Positions 7,693 through 14,881 of a DNA stretch of 64,000 nucleotides are shown in pieces. The position numbers and the translations under genes are program-made. Every line of letters begins with the position of its first letter. The first letter of the stretch is position 1. The stretch is taken from assembly GCA_965222835.1 (NCBI GenBank), contig CBDCUQ010000004.1, positions 1,240,001 through 1,304,000 of the forward strand. The letters are read 5' to 3'. Source of the DNA: CBDCUQ01 sp965222835. Its GTDB lineage: Bacteria > Pseudomonadota > Alphaproteobacteria > Rhizobiales > Hyphomicrobiaceae. The notes beneath the pieces are model-generated. The model was not told the DNA's origin, ran no database searches, and saw nothing but the letters and a program-made list of their open reading frames with translations.

Positions 7693-8418
7693 CTAATACT
7701 GCGTTGGTTTTTCGCGGGTGCTATTTCGCAAGTGCACATCAAATAAACTAAATGTCATAAACCCGGCAATAAAGCCTCCAATATGAGCTTCCCAAGCAAT
7801 TGAGCCCGAAACATCGCTTGTTCCGATACCTATGGCGGCAAGTGCATTCAAGCCCAGCCATATCGCAATTGCGAAAACAATCCTGCGATCGCGCAACGCA
7901 GATGCGAGAGGCATCAACGGTGTATGTGCGGTTTCATCCTGCAATTGCGATATGCCACCGGACTCAAGTGCCGAGAACAGGTACCGGAAAACGGCACCCA
8001 TTAACCCGGATATCGCGCCTGAAGCGCCGACGACGGGAACCGCTAGACCCCAGTTGAGCATGAGGAAGAAGGCCGCCCCCATGATTGCGGTATACGAAAA
8101 GAACGCGATGAACCTGAGGCTACCAATCCGCTTTGCAATCGCACCTCCGAAGGCCAGCAACCACGCTGCGTTAAAACCGAGGTGTAAGAGGTTTCCGTGA
8201 ACGAAGGCATGGCTAAGAAATGAGGTAAATGCCGTCGTTGTGCCGCCGGGGAACTCTGAAGCGTATCCAGCGTATCGTGCTGGCACAAAAGCCAATAAAT
8301 ATACGAGCCATAGGTCATCCTGTGGTGACAGCACAGCCCTCAAGAGGTGCACGCCGACTAATGCGGCCAAAACGGTAAGCACCGCGCCCGGCACATTAAA
8401 GATCCGCTCGCGTGCCAT
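7693..8418 (-). CDS. Rhomboid-family intramembrane serine protease
   Basis: Polytopic inner-membrane protease of 241 residues with about six or seven hydrophobic segments. The catalytic Ser lies in VVGASGAISGLMGAVFRYLF (GxSG) and the catalytic His in WEAHIGGFIAGFM near the C-terminus. The N-terminal loop contains FLSHAFVHGNLLHLGFNAAW, the conserved HxxxxHxxxN signature. The start at 8418 has GGAG seven bases upstream and is preferred over a GTG at 8439. Both catalytic residues are present, so it should be active. Substrate unknown. It is divergent from the PAS-domain gene. Confidence 0.92.
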   Translation of the reverse strand: MARERIFNVPGAVLTVLAALVGVHLLRAVLSPQDDLWLVYLLAFVPARYAGYASEFPGGTTTAFTSFLSHAFVHGNLLHLGFNAAWLLAFGGAIAKRIGSLRFIAFFSYTAIMGAAFFLMLNWGLAVPVVGASGAISGLMGAVFRYLFSALESGGISQLQDETAHTPLMPLASALRDRRIVFAIAIWLGLNALAAIGIGTSDVSGSIAWEAHIGGFIAGFMTFSLFDVHLRNSTREKPTQY

Positions 8419-8483
8419 TTGTTGTCTCCGCCACTCCAAATCCTAACCGATCCGAGACCCGAGGGGCCGGATGATGCCAGCGC

Positions 8484-8531
8484 GTTAACGACATCTCCGC
8501 GCGCGGCCACGTTAACGTGCAAGACGTTAAC
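8484..8531. promoter_or_regulatory. Three GTTAAC sites upstream of the PAS gene
   Basis: GTTAAC occurs at 8484-8489, 8511-8516 and 8526-8531 in the divergent intergenic region between the rhomboid and PAS genes. Two copies are extended to ACGTTAACGT-like palindromes. The TTAA half-sites recall CtrA, but no pair has the required 7-bp spacing, so I only suggest an operator for an unidentified regulator. Confidence 0.35.
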
Positions 8532-8636
8532 TAATGGGACCTCCGATTGGCACGGAAGCTGCTCATCAAACCGGACGCGGGACGCGCACCTCTTGTGGCG
8601 CCTCGATTTACTCTTGGTGGTCTGATAGAGCCGCAG

Positions 8637-9275
8637 ATGAAGAACAAAACCAGCCAGATTATCTACGCGTATTGGAATGATGTGCGCAATGGCCGAATGG
8701 CGCCCCAGAGGTTCGATATCGAGCCGGCGCGGATCGGCTCGCTTCTGCCGGATACGTTTATTCTTGAGTATACCCGTGACGGTGATTTTCGATACAGATT
8801 GGTAGGGACGCGGATTTGCGAACGGTTTGGGGAGGAGACCCGGGGGAGCAGCTTTTTTGCAGGTTGGGCCAGCGGAGATCATGAGGAGCTTCTGCGAATT
8901 CTCGAGGACGTTCGTGCGAAGGCCTGTGTCGAAGTCTTGACGTTCGAGGCAACACCTTCTTCCGGAGAGCCGGCGGTTTTCGAGTTGATCCTACTCCCTC
9001 TCGTCCACACGCATGGATCTATCGAGCGAGTCATGGGCACCATAAGCCGCGAGCAGGCCGACGAGATTTTCGATCAGGAGCCATTTGCGCTGAAGCGCCT
9101 GATATCCTACGAAGTAATTTGGCCCGATGGCCGTCCCCATGCCTTCCTCAACGGCAATGATCGCCAATCCCCGTTTCAGCCATACATTCGGACAGGGCGC
9201 ATTGTCCGTCAGGACCGGCGTCAATTCCGGGTCTATGAGGGCGGGCTGTCTTCATCTGCGGACGACGACCTTTAG
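8637..9275 (+). CDS. PAS-domain protein (PAS_5 type)
   Basis: This 212-residue protein resembles the alphaproteobacterial PAS_5 family. The opening QIIYAYWNDVRNGRMAPQR and the segment FRYRLVGTRICERFGEETRG are typical of that family's sensory fold. It has no output domain, kinase, signal peptide or membrane segment, so it is probably a stand-alone cytoplasmic sensor or adaptor. The ATG at 8637 is chosen because the fold begins there. A TTG at 8547 would add 30 residues, and the ribosome-binding site is weak in both cases. Positions 9276-9430 downstream hold no gene. Confidence 0.75.
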   Translation: MKNKTSQIIYAYWNDVRNGRMAPQRFDIEPARIGSLLPDTFILEYTRDGDFRYRLVGTRICERFGEETRGSSFFAGWASGDHEELLRILEDVRAKACVEVLTFEATPSSGEPAVFELILLPLVHTHGSIERVMGTISREQADEIFDQEPFALKRLISYEVIWPDGRPHAFLNGNDRQSPFQPYIRTGRIVRQDRRQFRVYEGGLSSSADDDL

Positions 9276-9430
9276 AGCGGCCCAAAGTCTTGCCGGGGTC
9301 CAGGCCCCAGGCCAATCGACAACCGTGTCAAAATAGGTCTGTCATTTAGCATCTGTTAAGTCCTCTGCCGCCATACTCCCGCCTGACCCTCGGCCGTGCA
9401 GCTCCTTGAGCCGCCGCACCCTGCGGATCA

Positions 9431-10093
9431 ATGGCACCCAACGGGAACGATATGGACCAGCAGATGCCCTCCAATCCTGCAACCGCAGTCCGACAATCGC
9501 CGGCGCCGGAAGCGCTCACCCCGCCTCAGCCCGATCGCTACAAGCGATATTCCGTCACCTTGCTGGGCCGCTTTATGCGCCAGACCAAGCACGAATATCC
9601 GTGCAAGCTTGACGATATCTCGGTTGGCGGCGCCTCGATCATGTCGCCGGTTGTTGTCGAAGTTGGTGAACGCATTATTGCCTACTTTGATCATATTGGA
9701 GGGATCGAAGGCAAAGTCGCAAACCTCTTTGACGGCGGTTTCGAGATCGAAATCATTGCGACCCAGCACAAACGGCAAAAACTCGCCGCGCAGATAACCT
9801 GGCTCATTAATCGGGACGATCTTCCGGGGGTCGAGGCGCGCCGCCACCAACGCTTTGTGGTTAGCGATAAGCCTTCCGCGATCAAGCTTTCCGACGGCAC
9901 AGACGTCGAGTGCCGTGTGCAGGATGTATCCATTTCCGGCGCCTCCATCGCGATTGAGCCGCGGCCGCCGGTCGGCACAAAAGTCATGCTCGGACGGCTG
10001 AAATCGGTCGTCGTCCGCCACCACGAGACGGGGGTCGGTGTTCAATTCATCGACATTCAGGATCCGGAAGCGCTGAGAAAATATTTTAGCTGA
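9431..10093 (+). CDS. Tandem PilZ-domain protein
   Basis: Predicted c-di-GMP receptor with two PilZ domains in 220 residues. The first begins with RYKRYSVTLLGRF and DDISVGGASI (about 37-70). The second has the RRHQRFVV (RxxxR) and VQDVSISGASIAI (DxSxxG) motifs needed to bind c-di-GMP (about 137-175). The first 36 residues are Pro/Ala-rich and probably disordered. A second possible start, ATG at 9452, would trim seven residues. It is followed by a secreted transglutaminase-like protease of the same polarity, a pairing that fits c-di-GMP control of surface proteins (inference). Confidence 0.9.
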   Translation: MAPNGNDMDQQMPSNPATAVRQSPAPEALTPPQPDRYKRYSVTLLGRFMRQTKHEYPCKLDDISVGGASIMSPVVVEVGERIIAYFDHIGGIEGKVANLFDGGFEIEIIATQHKRQKLAAQITWLINRDDLPGVEARRHQRFVVSDKPSAIKLSDGTDVECRVQDVSISGASIAIEPRPPVGTKVMLGRLKSVVVRHHETGVGVQFIDIQDPEALRKYFS

Positions 10094-10246
10094 TTCACAA
10101 GGGCTTAGCTCTGACCGACAAACGAGATCAAAAATTCGCTCGAATTCGAAACAAATGCTCAGGCCGCGCTTCAATGGACGACGACTTTTTTTCGGTACGG
10201 TGCGAGGGATAGATCGCGTTAGGTTTGGTGTACGGGGTAACGTGTG

Positions 10247-10888
10247 ATGCGCAAAGTGGGGTATGTCATTGGGGCGTTGAGCTGTGTGTTCGCAACACAG
10301 CCGGCTGCTGCACAGTCTGCAGGCAGCCTTGTTCATAAGACGAACTTGCAATCGGCTTTTATGCGGGTGTACGGCTCGTCTCAGCCTCCTTACGGATTTG
10401 TTCGGTTCTGCGAACAGAATCCTGAAGACTGTGAGGCGCGCAAGGATGATAAGAAGCGGCATCGGCCGACGCCTTATTCCTTGAGCGAACTCGACAAGGT
10501 CAACCGGGCCGTCAATCGCGCCGTGCTACCGGCTACCGACGCTGAGATCTATGGCGTCAGCGAATATTGGACAATGCCGGGCGAGCGCGGCGACTGCGAG
10601 GACTACGCCCTCTTGAAGCAGCGCCTACTGATCGCGCGCGGCTGGTCAACGAGCTCGCTTCTGCTCACCGTCGTCCGAGATGAAAAAGGTGAGGGTCACG
10701 CCGTGCTGACCGCCCGGACCTCACAAGGCGACTACGTCCTCGACAATAAGATCGACGAAGTCCGCCTTTGGAATCGAACCGGGTATGAGTTCGTTATGCG
10801 CCAGTCGTATATCGACCCGCGGGTGTGGGTGTCACTCGATCCGAGTTCGGCTTCGGCTCCGGCGTCTCTTGCCGGCACACGCCACTAA
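10247..10888 (+). CDS. Transglutaminase-like cysteine peptidase (BTLCP/DUF920, LapG-related)
   Basis: Exported cysteine protease of 213 residues. The first 25 residues (MRKVGYVIGALSCVFA...AAAQS) form a signal peptide. The catalytic triad is visible: Cys in ERGDCEDYALLKQRLLIARG, His in EGHAVLTARTS and Asp in DYVLDNKIDEV. LapG-like members cleave periplasmic loops of surface adhesins under c-di-GMP control. The PilZ gene about 150 bp upstream supports a similar role, but no adhesin or LapD homologue is in the window. The ATG at 10247 follows a GTG at 10244; both give the same signal peptide. Confidence 0.88.
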   Translation: MRKVGYVIGALSCVFATQPAAAQSAGSLVHKTNLQSAFMRVYGSSQPPYGFVRFCEQNPEDCEARKDDKKRHRPTPYSLSELDKVNRAVNRAVLPATDAEIYGVSEYWTMPGERGDCEDYALLKQRLLIARGWSTSSLLLTVVRDEKGEGHAVLTARTSQGDYVLDNKIDEVRLWNRTGYEFVMRQSYIDPRVWVSLDPSSASAPASLAGTRH

Positions 10889-10927
10889 CGGCGGCCACAT
10901 CTTACAAATGACTTGCGATTGGCGCCG

Positions 10928-11458
10928 CTAAGCCGGCGGCGCCAATCCTTTTTGATAGCGCTTCCAGTTTGCAACGTAGCGGCGTGCTGGGCCTTGGAGT
11001 TTTTCGACGTCTTCGTCGGAAAGCTGGCGCACGATCTTTCCGGGAGATCCGAGCACCATGGAGCGCGGCGGAATCTCCTTGCCTTCGGCAATCAGTGTGT
11101 TGGCGCCGATGAGGCATTCCTCGCCGATTTTTGCGCCGTTCAGAATGATTGAGCCGATGCCGATGAGGCTACGGCGCCCGATCGTGCAGCCGTGGAGCAT
11201 CACCATATGGCCAATGGTGCAGTCTTCCGCAATGTCGAGTGGATAGCCAGGGTCGGTATGAAGGACACACCCGTCCTGCACATTTGAGCGCGGCCCCACA
11301 CGGATGAGTTCATTGTCCCCACGCAGGACGGCACCGAACCAGACGCTGGCGTCCTCTTCGATTGCCACCTTGCCAAGCAGTACGGCGTTTGGTGCAACCC
11401 AGCATTTGTCAGTCCCTGCCGTTGTTACGGCGACACCATCAAGCGTGTAGAGTGCCAT
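10928..11458 (-). CDS. Gamma-type carbonic anhydrase-like hexapeptide-repeat protein
   Basis: Left-handed beta-helix protein of 176 residues in the YrdA/PaaY gamma-carbonic-anhydrase group. Hexapeptide repeats run from about residue 20 to 140 (CWVAPNAVLLGKVAIEEDAS, RSNVQDGCVLHTDPG). The three metal-ligand His are seen in VLHTDPG and IGHMVMLHGCTIG. Whether it hydrates CO2 or is a structural homologue cannot be settled by sequence. The ATG at 11458 has GAGG six bases upstream and starts the normal fold; a longer form from 11485 is unlikely. It lies 35 bp after a DUF3126 gene and 280 bp after cysE on the same strand, suggesting an operon. Confidence 0.9.
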   Translation of the reverse strand: MALYTLDGVAVTTAGTDKCWVAPNAVLLGKVAIEEDASVWFGAVLRGDNELIRVGPRSNVQDGCVLHTDPGYPLDIAEDCTIGHMVMLHGCTIGRRSLIGIGSIILNGAKIGEECLIGANTLIAEGKEIPPRSMVLGSPGKIVRQLSDEDVEKLQGPARRYVANWKRYQKGLAPPA

Positions 11459-11493
11459 GGAGGTCCTCAATTGCGCCGCACGCAAGACCGCAT

Positions 11494-11709
11494 CTAAACG
11501 CCCGCAAGGTCGACGTCCAGGATGGCCATCTGGAATTGGTAGGAGATCTCACCCTCTTCCTCTTCGCGAAATAGGACGGCGATGAACTCGTCACCAATAA
11601 AGACCTCGGCGGAATCTGTTTTCTTTTGCCGGCCGCGAACGTTCAAGTTCGGTGTCCCAAACGTCTTGCGCAAATAGGCTTGAAGCTGTTCCAGCTCTTC
11701 TTTGTTCAT
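11494..11709 (-). CDS. DUF3126 family protein
   Basis: Small acidic cytoplasmic protein of 71 residues. The sequence EELEQLQAYLRKTFGTPNLN followed by a segment ending FIAVLFREEEEGEISYQFQM is the signature of DUF3126, known from alphaproteobacteria and of unknown function. AGGAAAG lies just before the ATG at 11709. It sits between cysE (31 bp upstream) and the gamma carbonic anhydrase gene, all on the minus strand. The conserved cysE-DUF3126 pairing in Rhizobiales, which I recall from related genomes, hints at a link with sulfur assimilation, but this is inference. Confidence 0.88.
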   Translation of the reverse strand: MNKEELEQLQAYLRKTFGTPNLNVRGRQKKTDSAEVFIGDEFIAVLFREEEEGEISYQFQMAILDVDLAGV

Positions 11710-11740
11710 GGTCTTTCCTATATTGAGGTCGGAAGATTGG

Positions 11741-12601
11741 TCAGAGGCCACTATAGTCGTCTGGACCCAGACTCTGCTCCATTGCACAGGCTGGCTGGTC
11801 GATGGCGCAACGGCCGACCACCTTGGCAGGCACACCGGCAACGGTCATGTGTGGCGGCACGTCCTGGAGTACGACGCTGCCCGCGGCAATGAGCGAGCTG
11901 TTGCCAATGTGGATGTTGCCGAGAACCTTTGCGCCAGCGCCAATCAGCACATTTGATCCGACCTTCGGATGGCGATCACCCGTCTGCTTGCCACTGCCAC
12001 CGAGCGTGACGGCGTGCAAGAAGGAGCAATTGTCGCCGACAACAGCGGTCTCGCCGATGACGACGCCGGTAGCGTGGTCGATCAAAATGCCTCTGCCGAT
12101 GCGTGCAGCGGGATGGATGTCGACGGCGAAAACGCGTGAACATTCGCTCTGCAGATAATGCGCGAAATCGATCCGCCCCTGCCGCCAAAGCTCATGGGCA
12201 AAGCGATAAGCCGCCAGCGCATGAAAGCCCTTGAAGAAGAGTAACGGCTCGAGAAAACGTTCGCAGGCAGGATCCCGATCAAGCACGGCGGCGAGATCGG
12301 CGCGGCAAGCCGCACCAATGTCGGGCTGGGCTGCCGCGAGATCCTGGAATGTTTGTCCGATCAAGCCGCCATCCACGTCGGCGTGGCTGAGGCGCTGAGC
12401 GACGCGGTGGCTGATCGCGTCCTCTAGCCGGTCGTGGCTGAGAACAGTTGCGTAAATGAACCCCGTAAGGGCTGGCTCGGAGGCCATTGCCTTTTCCGCT
12501 TCCCCGCGAATTCGCTTCCATGTGGGATCAATGGATTCGACTTTGGCGGTCCCAGCGGTCCGAGATCTGCCGGCGGCAGGAGGGGGCTTGTTGGCGACCA
12601 T
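11741..12601 (-). CDS. cysE: Serine O-acetyltransferase
   Basis: First committed step of cysteine synthesis: acetyl-CoA plus L-serine gives O-acetylserine. The 286 residues include the N-terminal SATase helical domain (about 30-140, ILDRDPACERFLEPLLFFKG-like region) and a C-terminal hexapeptide beta-helix. Catalytic and substrate motifs are HPAARIGRGILIDHATGVVI, LHAVTLGGSGKQTGDRHPKV and the typical VPAKVVG near the C-terminus. The ATG at 12601 has AGGAGTGCAAC before it, so the much longer reading frame upstream is not coding. The last residues differ from the usual feedback-sensitive tail, but I cannot judge inhibition. It is divergent from the crotonase gene. Confidence 0.95.
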   Translation of the reverse strand: MVANKPPPAAGRSRTAGTAKVESIDPTWKRIRGEAEKAMASEPALTGFIYATVLSHDRLEDAISHRVAQRLSHADVDGGLIGQTFQDLAAAQPDIGAACRADLAAVLDRDPACERFLEPLLFFKGFHALAAYRFAHELWRQGRIDFAHYLQSECSRVFAVDIHPAARIGRGILIDHATGVVIGETAVVGDNCSFLHAVTLGGSGKQTGDRHPKVGSNVLIGAGAKVLGNIHIGNSSLIAAGSVVLQDVPPHMTVAGVPAKVVGRCAIDQPACAMEQSLGPDDYSGL

Positions 12602-12808
12602 GTTGCACTCCTGTGACGATTTGGGTCTCTCTACCCGCTCCCCGAAAACCCATCTTCTCCGGACTGGGGTATCGGCGGACTGCGCGGACGTCAACCACGA
12701 CTTGGGGCCCTTGCTGAGATTGCCTTTTCTGCGGGCGGTTCCGGGTTGCAGCCGCCCCCTCGCTCGTCCTAGAAGCGCTGCTACCACTACCCTCAACAAG
12801 GACTGGCG

Positions 12809-13606
12809 ATGATGGACGAACGGGGCACCCCAAGCGTGAGGCTTGAACGCGAGGGCGGTTTGGCATGGATCACCCTCTCGAATGAGGAGCGGATGAATGC
12901 GCTCAATGCCGCCATGTGGGCCCGCTTGCCTCAGCTTGTTGCCGAAGCGGAATCGCATGCTGACGTGCGGGTGATCCTGTTGCGGGGTGCAGGTACACGG
13001 GCGTTCTCGGCTGGTGCTGATATTTCCGAGTTTCAAACGGCGCGGACCGGCAATAGTGCCAAAGCATACGACGCGCTTAATCACGCCGCCTTCGAGGCGC
13101 TGACCTCTGCCGTCAAACCGACAATTGCCATGATCCATGGATTCTGTCTTGGCGGTGGACTGGGTCTCGCCGCGTGTTGTGATCTCAGGTTTGCAGATGA
13201 CAAGAGTGCATTTGCCATTCCTGCGGCCAAACTTGGTATAGGATATAATCCGCGCTGGGTACGTCCATTGTTGAGGCTTGCGAAACCCGCCTCGGTGAAA
13301 GAGCTTCTTTTCACCGGGCGCAAATTTATGTCGGACGAGGCCTTTGCCGCGGGGCTCGTCAACCGAGTGATGGCCGCAGATGAACTCGAAAGTTATACGA
13401 GAGAAATTGCTGGTGTCATTTCGCGCAACGCGCCTTTGACCATTCGCGCGGTGAAGCTTGCAATCGACGAGCTGGTTCGCCACCCTGAGCATCCGGATGC
13501 AACGCGCCTCGATGCGGCTGTCGAAGCCTGTTTTCAAAGTGCCGATTACGTCGAGGGACGCGCTGCTTTTCTGGAGAAGCGTAAGCCGGTGTTCAACGGT
13601 ACATGA
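12809..13606 (+). CDS. Enoyl-CoA hydratase/isomerase-family protein (crotonase), atypical active site
   Basis: Crotonase-fold protein of 265 residues. The CoA/oxyanion-hole segments are clear (AFSAGADISEF near residue 70 and HGFCLGGGLGLAACCDLRFA near residue 112). In true enoyl-CoA hydratases a Glu follows each of two glycine motifs. Here the first position is Gly (GGGLGLA) and the second is Ala (FAIPAAKLGIGY). Neither classical Glu is present, so simple hydratase activity is doubtful; other crotonase reactions remain possible. AAGGA lies six bases before the ATG at 12809. It stands alone, divergent from cysE. Confidence 0.85.
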   Translation: MMDERGTPSVRLEREGGLAWITLSNEERMNALNAAMWARLPQLVAEAESHADVRVILLRGAGTRAFSAGADISEFQTARTGNSAKAYDALNHAAFEALTSAVKPTIAMIHGFCLGGGLGLAACCDLRFADDKSAFAIPAAKLGIGYNPRWVRPLLRLAKPASVKELLFTGRKFMSDEAFAAGLVNRVMAADELESYTREIAGVISRNAPLTIRAVKLAIDELVRHPEHPDATRLDAAVEACFQSADYVEGRAAFLEKRKPVFNGT

Positions 13607-14120
13607 GTTGGGTCGTGCACAAGTCTCTCTCCAGGCCATTCAGGCCGCAACCTGGACAAATTTGAACGGTGAAGGCAGTGCTCAAATAGGGCGATTTATA
13701 TTTTGCTCTGGATCATTTTATTGCGGCGCGAAAGGCGTGTCGCTTGTGCACAACACTTGCGGGCGGGTGCATTTTGAACGCCACTTGTTGATCGGCGCAA
13801 CATCCAAAACATGCCGACAGACATGCCGGTTGGGTGCTTTTTTTGGCGGGGTGCACTTGGCGTGCAGCTCGGGCACAGCGGCGTGGCGAACATGCCTCGC
13901 GTGCATGAACGGTGACCCGTGTTATGTTTCAAACGTTAGTGATGACGCACCGCATCAACTTTTTCGCTTGGCAGGAGCCGGTTTGCATCAATAGATTTCA
14001 CGCGCTGGTCCGTCGATGACGCCCACCAGCGCGTTTCCTGAGAGTAAGGGTCGCGGCCGCGTTGTGTTTTCTCGGCCGATCAAAAACAGAAGAACCCGCT
14101 CTTCGTTTGTGGAGGCAAAG
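13607..14120. other. Gene-free stretch of about 510 bp
   Basis: No reading frame here has both a convincing ribosome-binding site and protein-like composition. The stretch is noticeably rich in the word TGCA/TGCAC, and a T7 run occurs near 13845. It separates the crotonase gene from a 27-residue membrane peptide gene that starts at 14121. Confidence 0.4.
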
Positions 14121-14204
14121 ATGGAATTTTCGGTACGATTGACATGGCTTGCCGCTCTTCTGTCTTTCGGCTTTGTTGCGGCAATCACTGTTGGGATGGT
14201 GTAA
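14121..14204 (+). CDS. Small single-span membrane peptide (27 residues)
   Basis: This ORF has an excellent ribosome-binding site, GGAGG five bases before the ATG. It encodes a peptide that starts MEFSVRLTWLAALLSFGF and ends in a hydrophobic VAAITVGMV. Residues 6-27 form one membrane helix, preceded by an Arg. It has no partner gene in frame. It is followed about 95 bp downstream by a strong terminator-like hairpin (14299-14324), so it may be a monocistronic unit. Such miniature membrane proteins are usually missed by gene callers. Function unknown. Confidence 0.6.
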   Translation: MEFSVRLTWLAALLSFGFVAAITVGMV

Positions 14205-14298
14205 TCAAGGGTCTTTTGCCAGCCATCTCATCCAAGGAGGCGTGATATCGTTTCGGTGTAACGAAGGTACGATCACAACACCCCCACAAGATTTGAGA

Positions 14299-14324
14299 GG
14301 CGCGAGAACAGCTCTCGCGCCTTT
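14299..14324 (+). terminator. Rho-independent terminator-like hairpin
   Basis: A 9-bp perfect GC-rich stem (GGCGCGAGA/TCTCGCGCC) encloses a 5-base loop and is followed by TTT. It fits the end of the transcript of the 27-residue membrane peptide on the plus strand. The converging 14398-14748 gene could also use it. Confidence 0.6.
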
Positions 14325-14397
14325 CCAATTTGTGTTGTTGTGGCGGCGTCCTGCGGCGTGGTCGGCTACCGCGGCACGAAGTGGGGCCACGCTGCGG

Positions 14398-14748
14398 CTA
14401 TTTTTTCGCCATGTAGCCAAGAATGGCGCCGGCAAGGACCGCGTATTTGGCGGGGATCTTGCCCCACGGTACCTGCGGTACAAGCTGCGGTCCGAAACTC
14501 CAGAGAAGTGCGGCGATCAACGCCAGGCCCAGCGCCCAGGACAGCGTGTGTCCGGATGGCGTCCAGACGTCCTTCAGAATTTGCGCGGAGATGACACCGA
14601 TCAGGTAGACGACGATCGCAGCAATCACGGCAAAGACGTAGAGTTCGAGCGATCCAGGGACGCTGCCCTGGACAAACTTCATCAAGGCTTGCGAGCCAAA
14701 CCACCCGAGCACGATCTGCAAGAGCAGAAGTACGAGACGTCCCAACAT
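14398..14748 (-). CDS. Small polytopic membrane protein
   Basis: Membrane protein of 116 residues with about four hydrophobic segments: LVLLLLQIVLGWFG, YVFAVIAAIVVYLIGVI, LSWALGLALIAALLWSFG and KYAVLAGAILGYMAKK. I do not recognise the family. The ATG at 14748 has a GGGGGG run about 7 bases upstream and is preferred over an ATG at 14763. It lies downstream of metH on the same strand with a 130-bp gap. No functional link is evident. Confidence 0.7.
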   Translation of the reverse strand: MLGRLVLLLLQIVLGWFGSQALMKFVQGSVPGSLELYVFAVIAAIVVYLIGVISAQILKDVWTPSGHTLSWALGLALIAALLWSFGPQLVPQVPWGKIPAKYAVLAGAILGYMAKK

Positions 14749-14881
14749 TTCTATTCCCCCCAATTTGGCACCGCACTCTGGGCGGCTGGCGGCAAGTTAG
14801 AGGGTTTCTCGCTGCAAGGGAACCATGGAACGCCCCGGTTTTCCCCTCTGTTCAGCAAGAGCGGGGTTATGGACGCGGCCG

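Noticed and set aside
12602..13639. N-terminal extension of the cysE reading frame
   Set aside because: It is antisense to the crotonase gene and divergent spacer. The ATG at 12601 with AGGAGTGCAAC is the real start.
13696..13932. Cys- and Lys-rich minus-strand ORFs in the gap after the crotonase gene
   Set aside because: Several overlapping frames show similar odd composition derived from repeated TGCA words, and none has a good ribosome-binding site.
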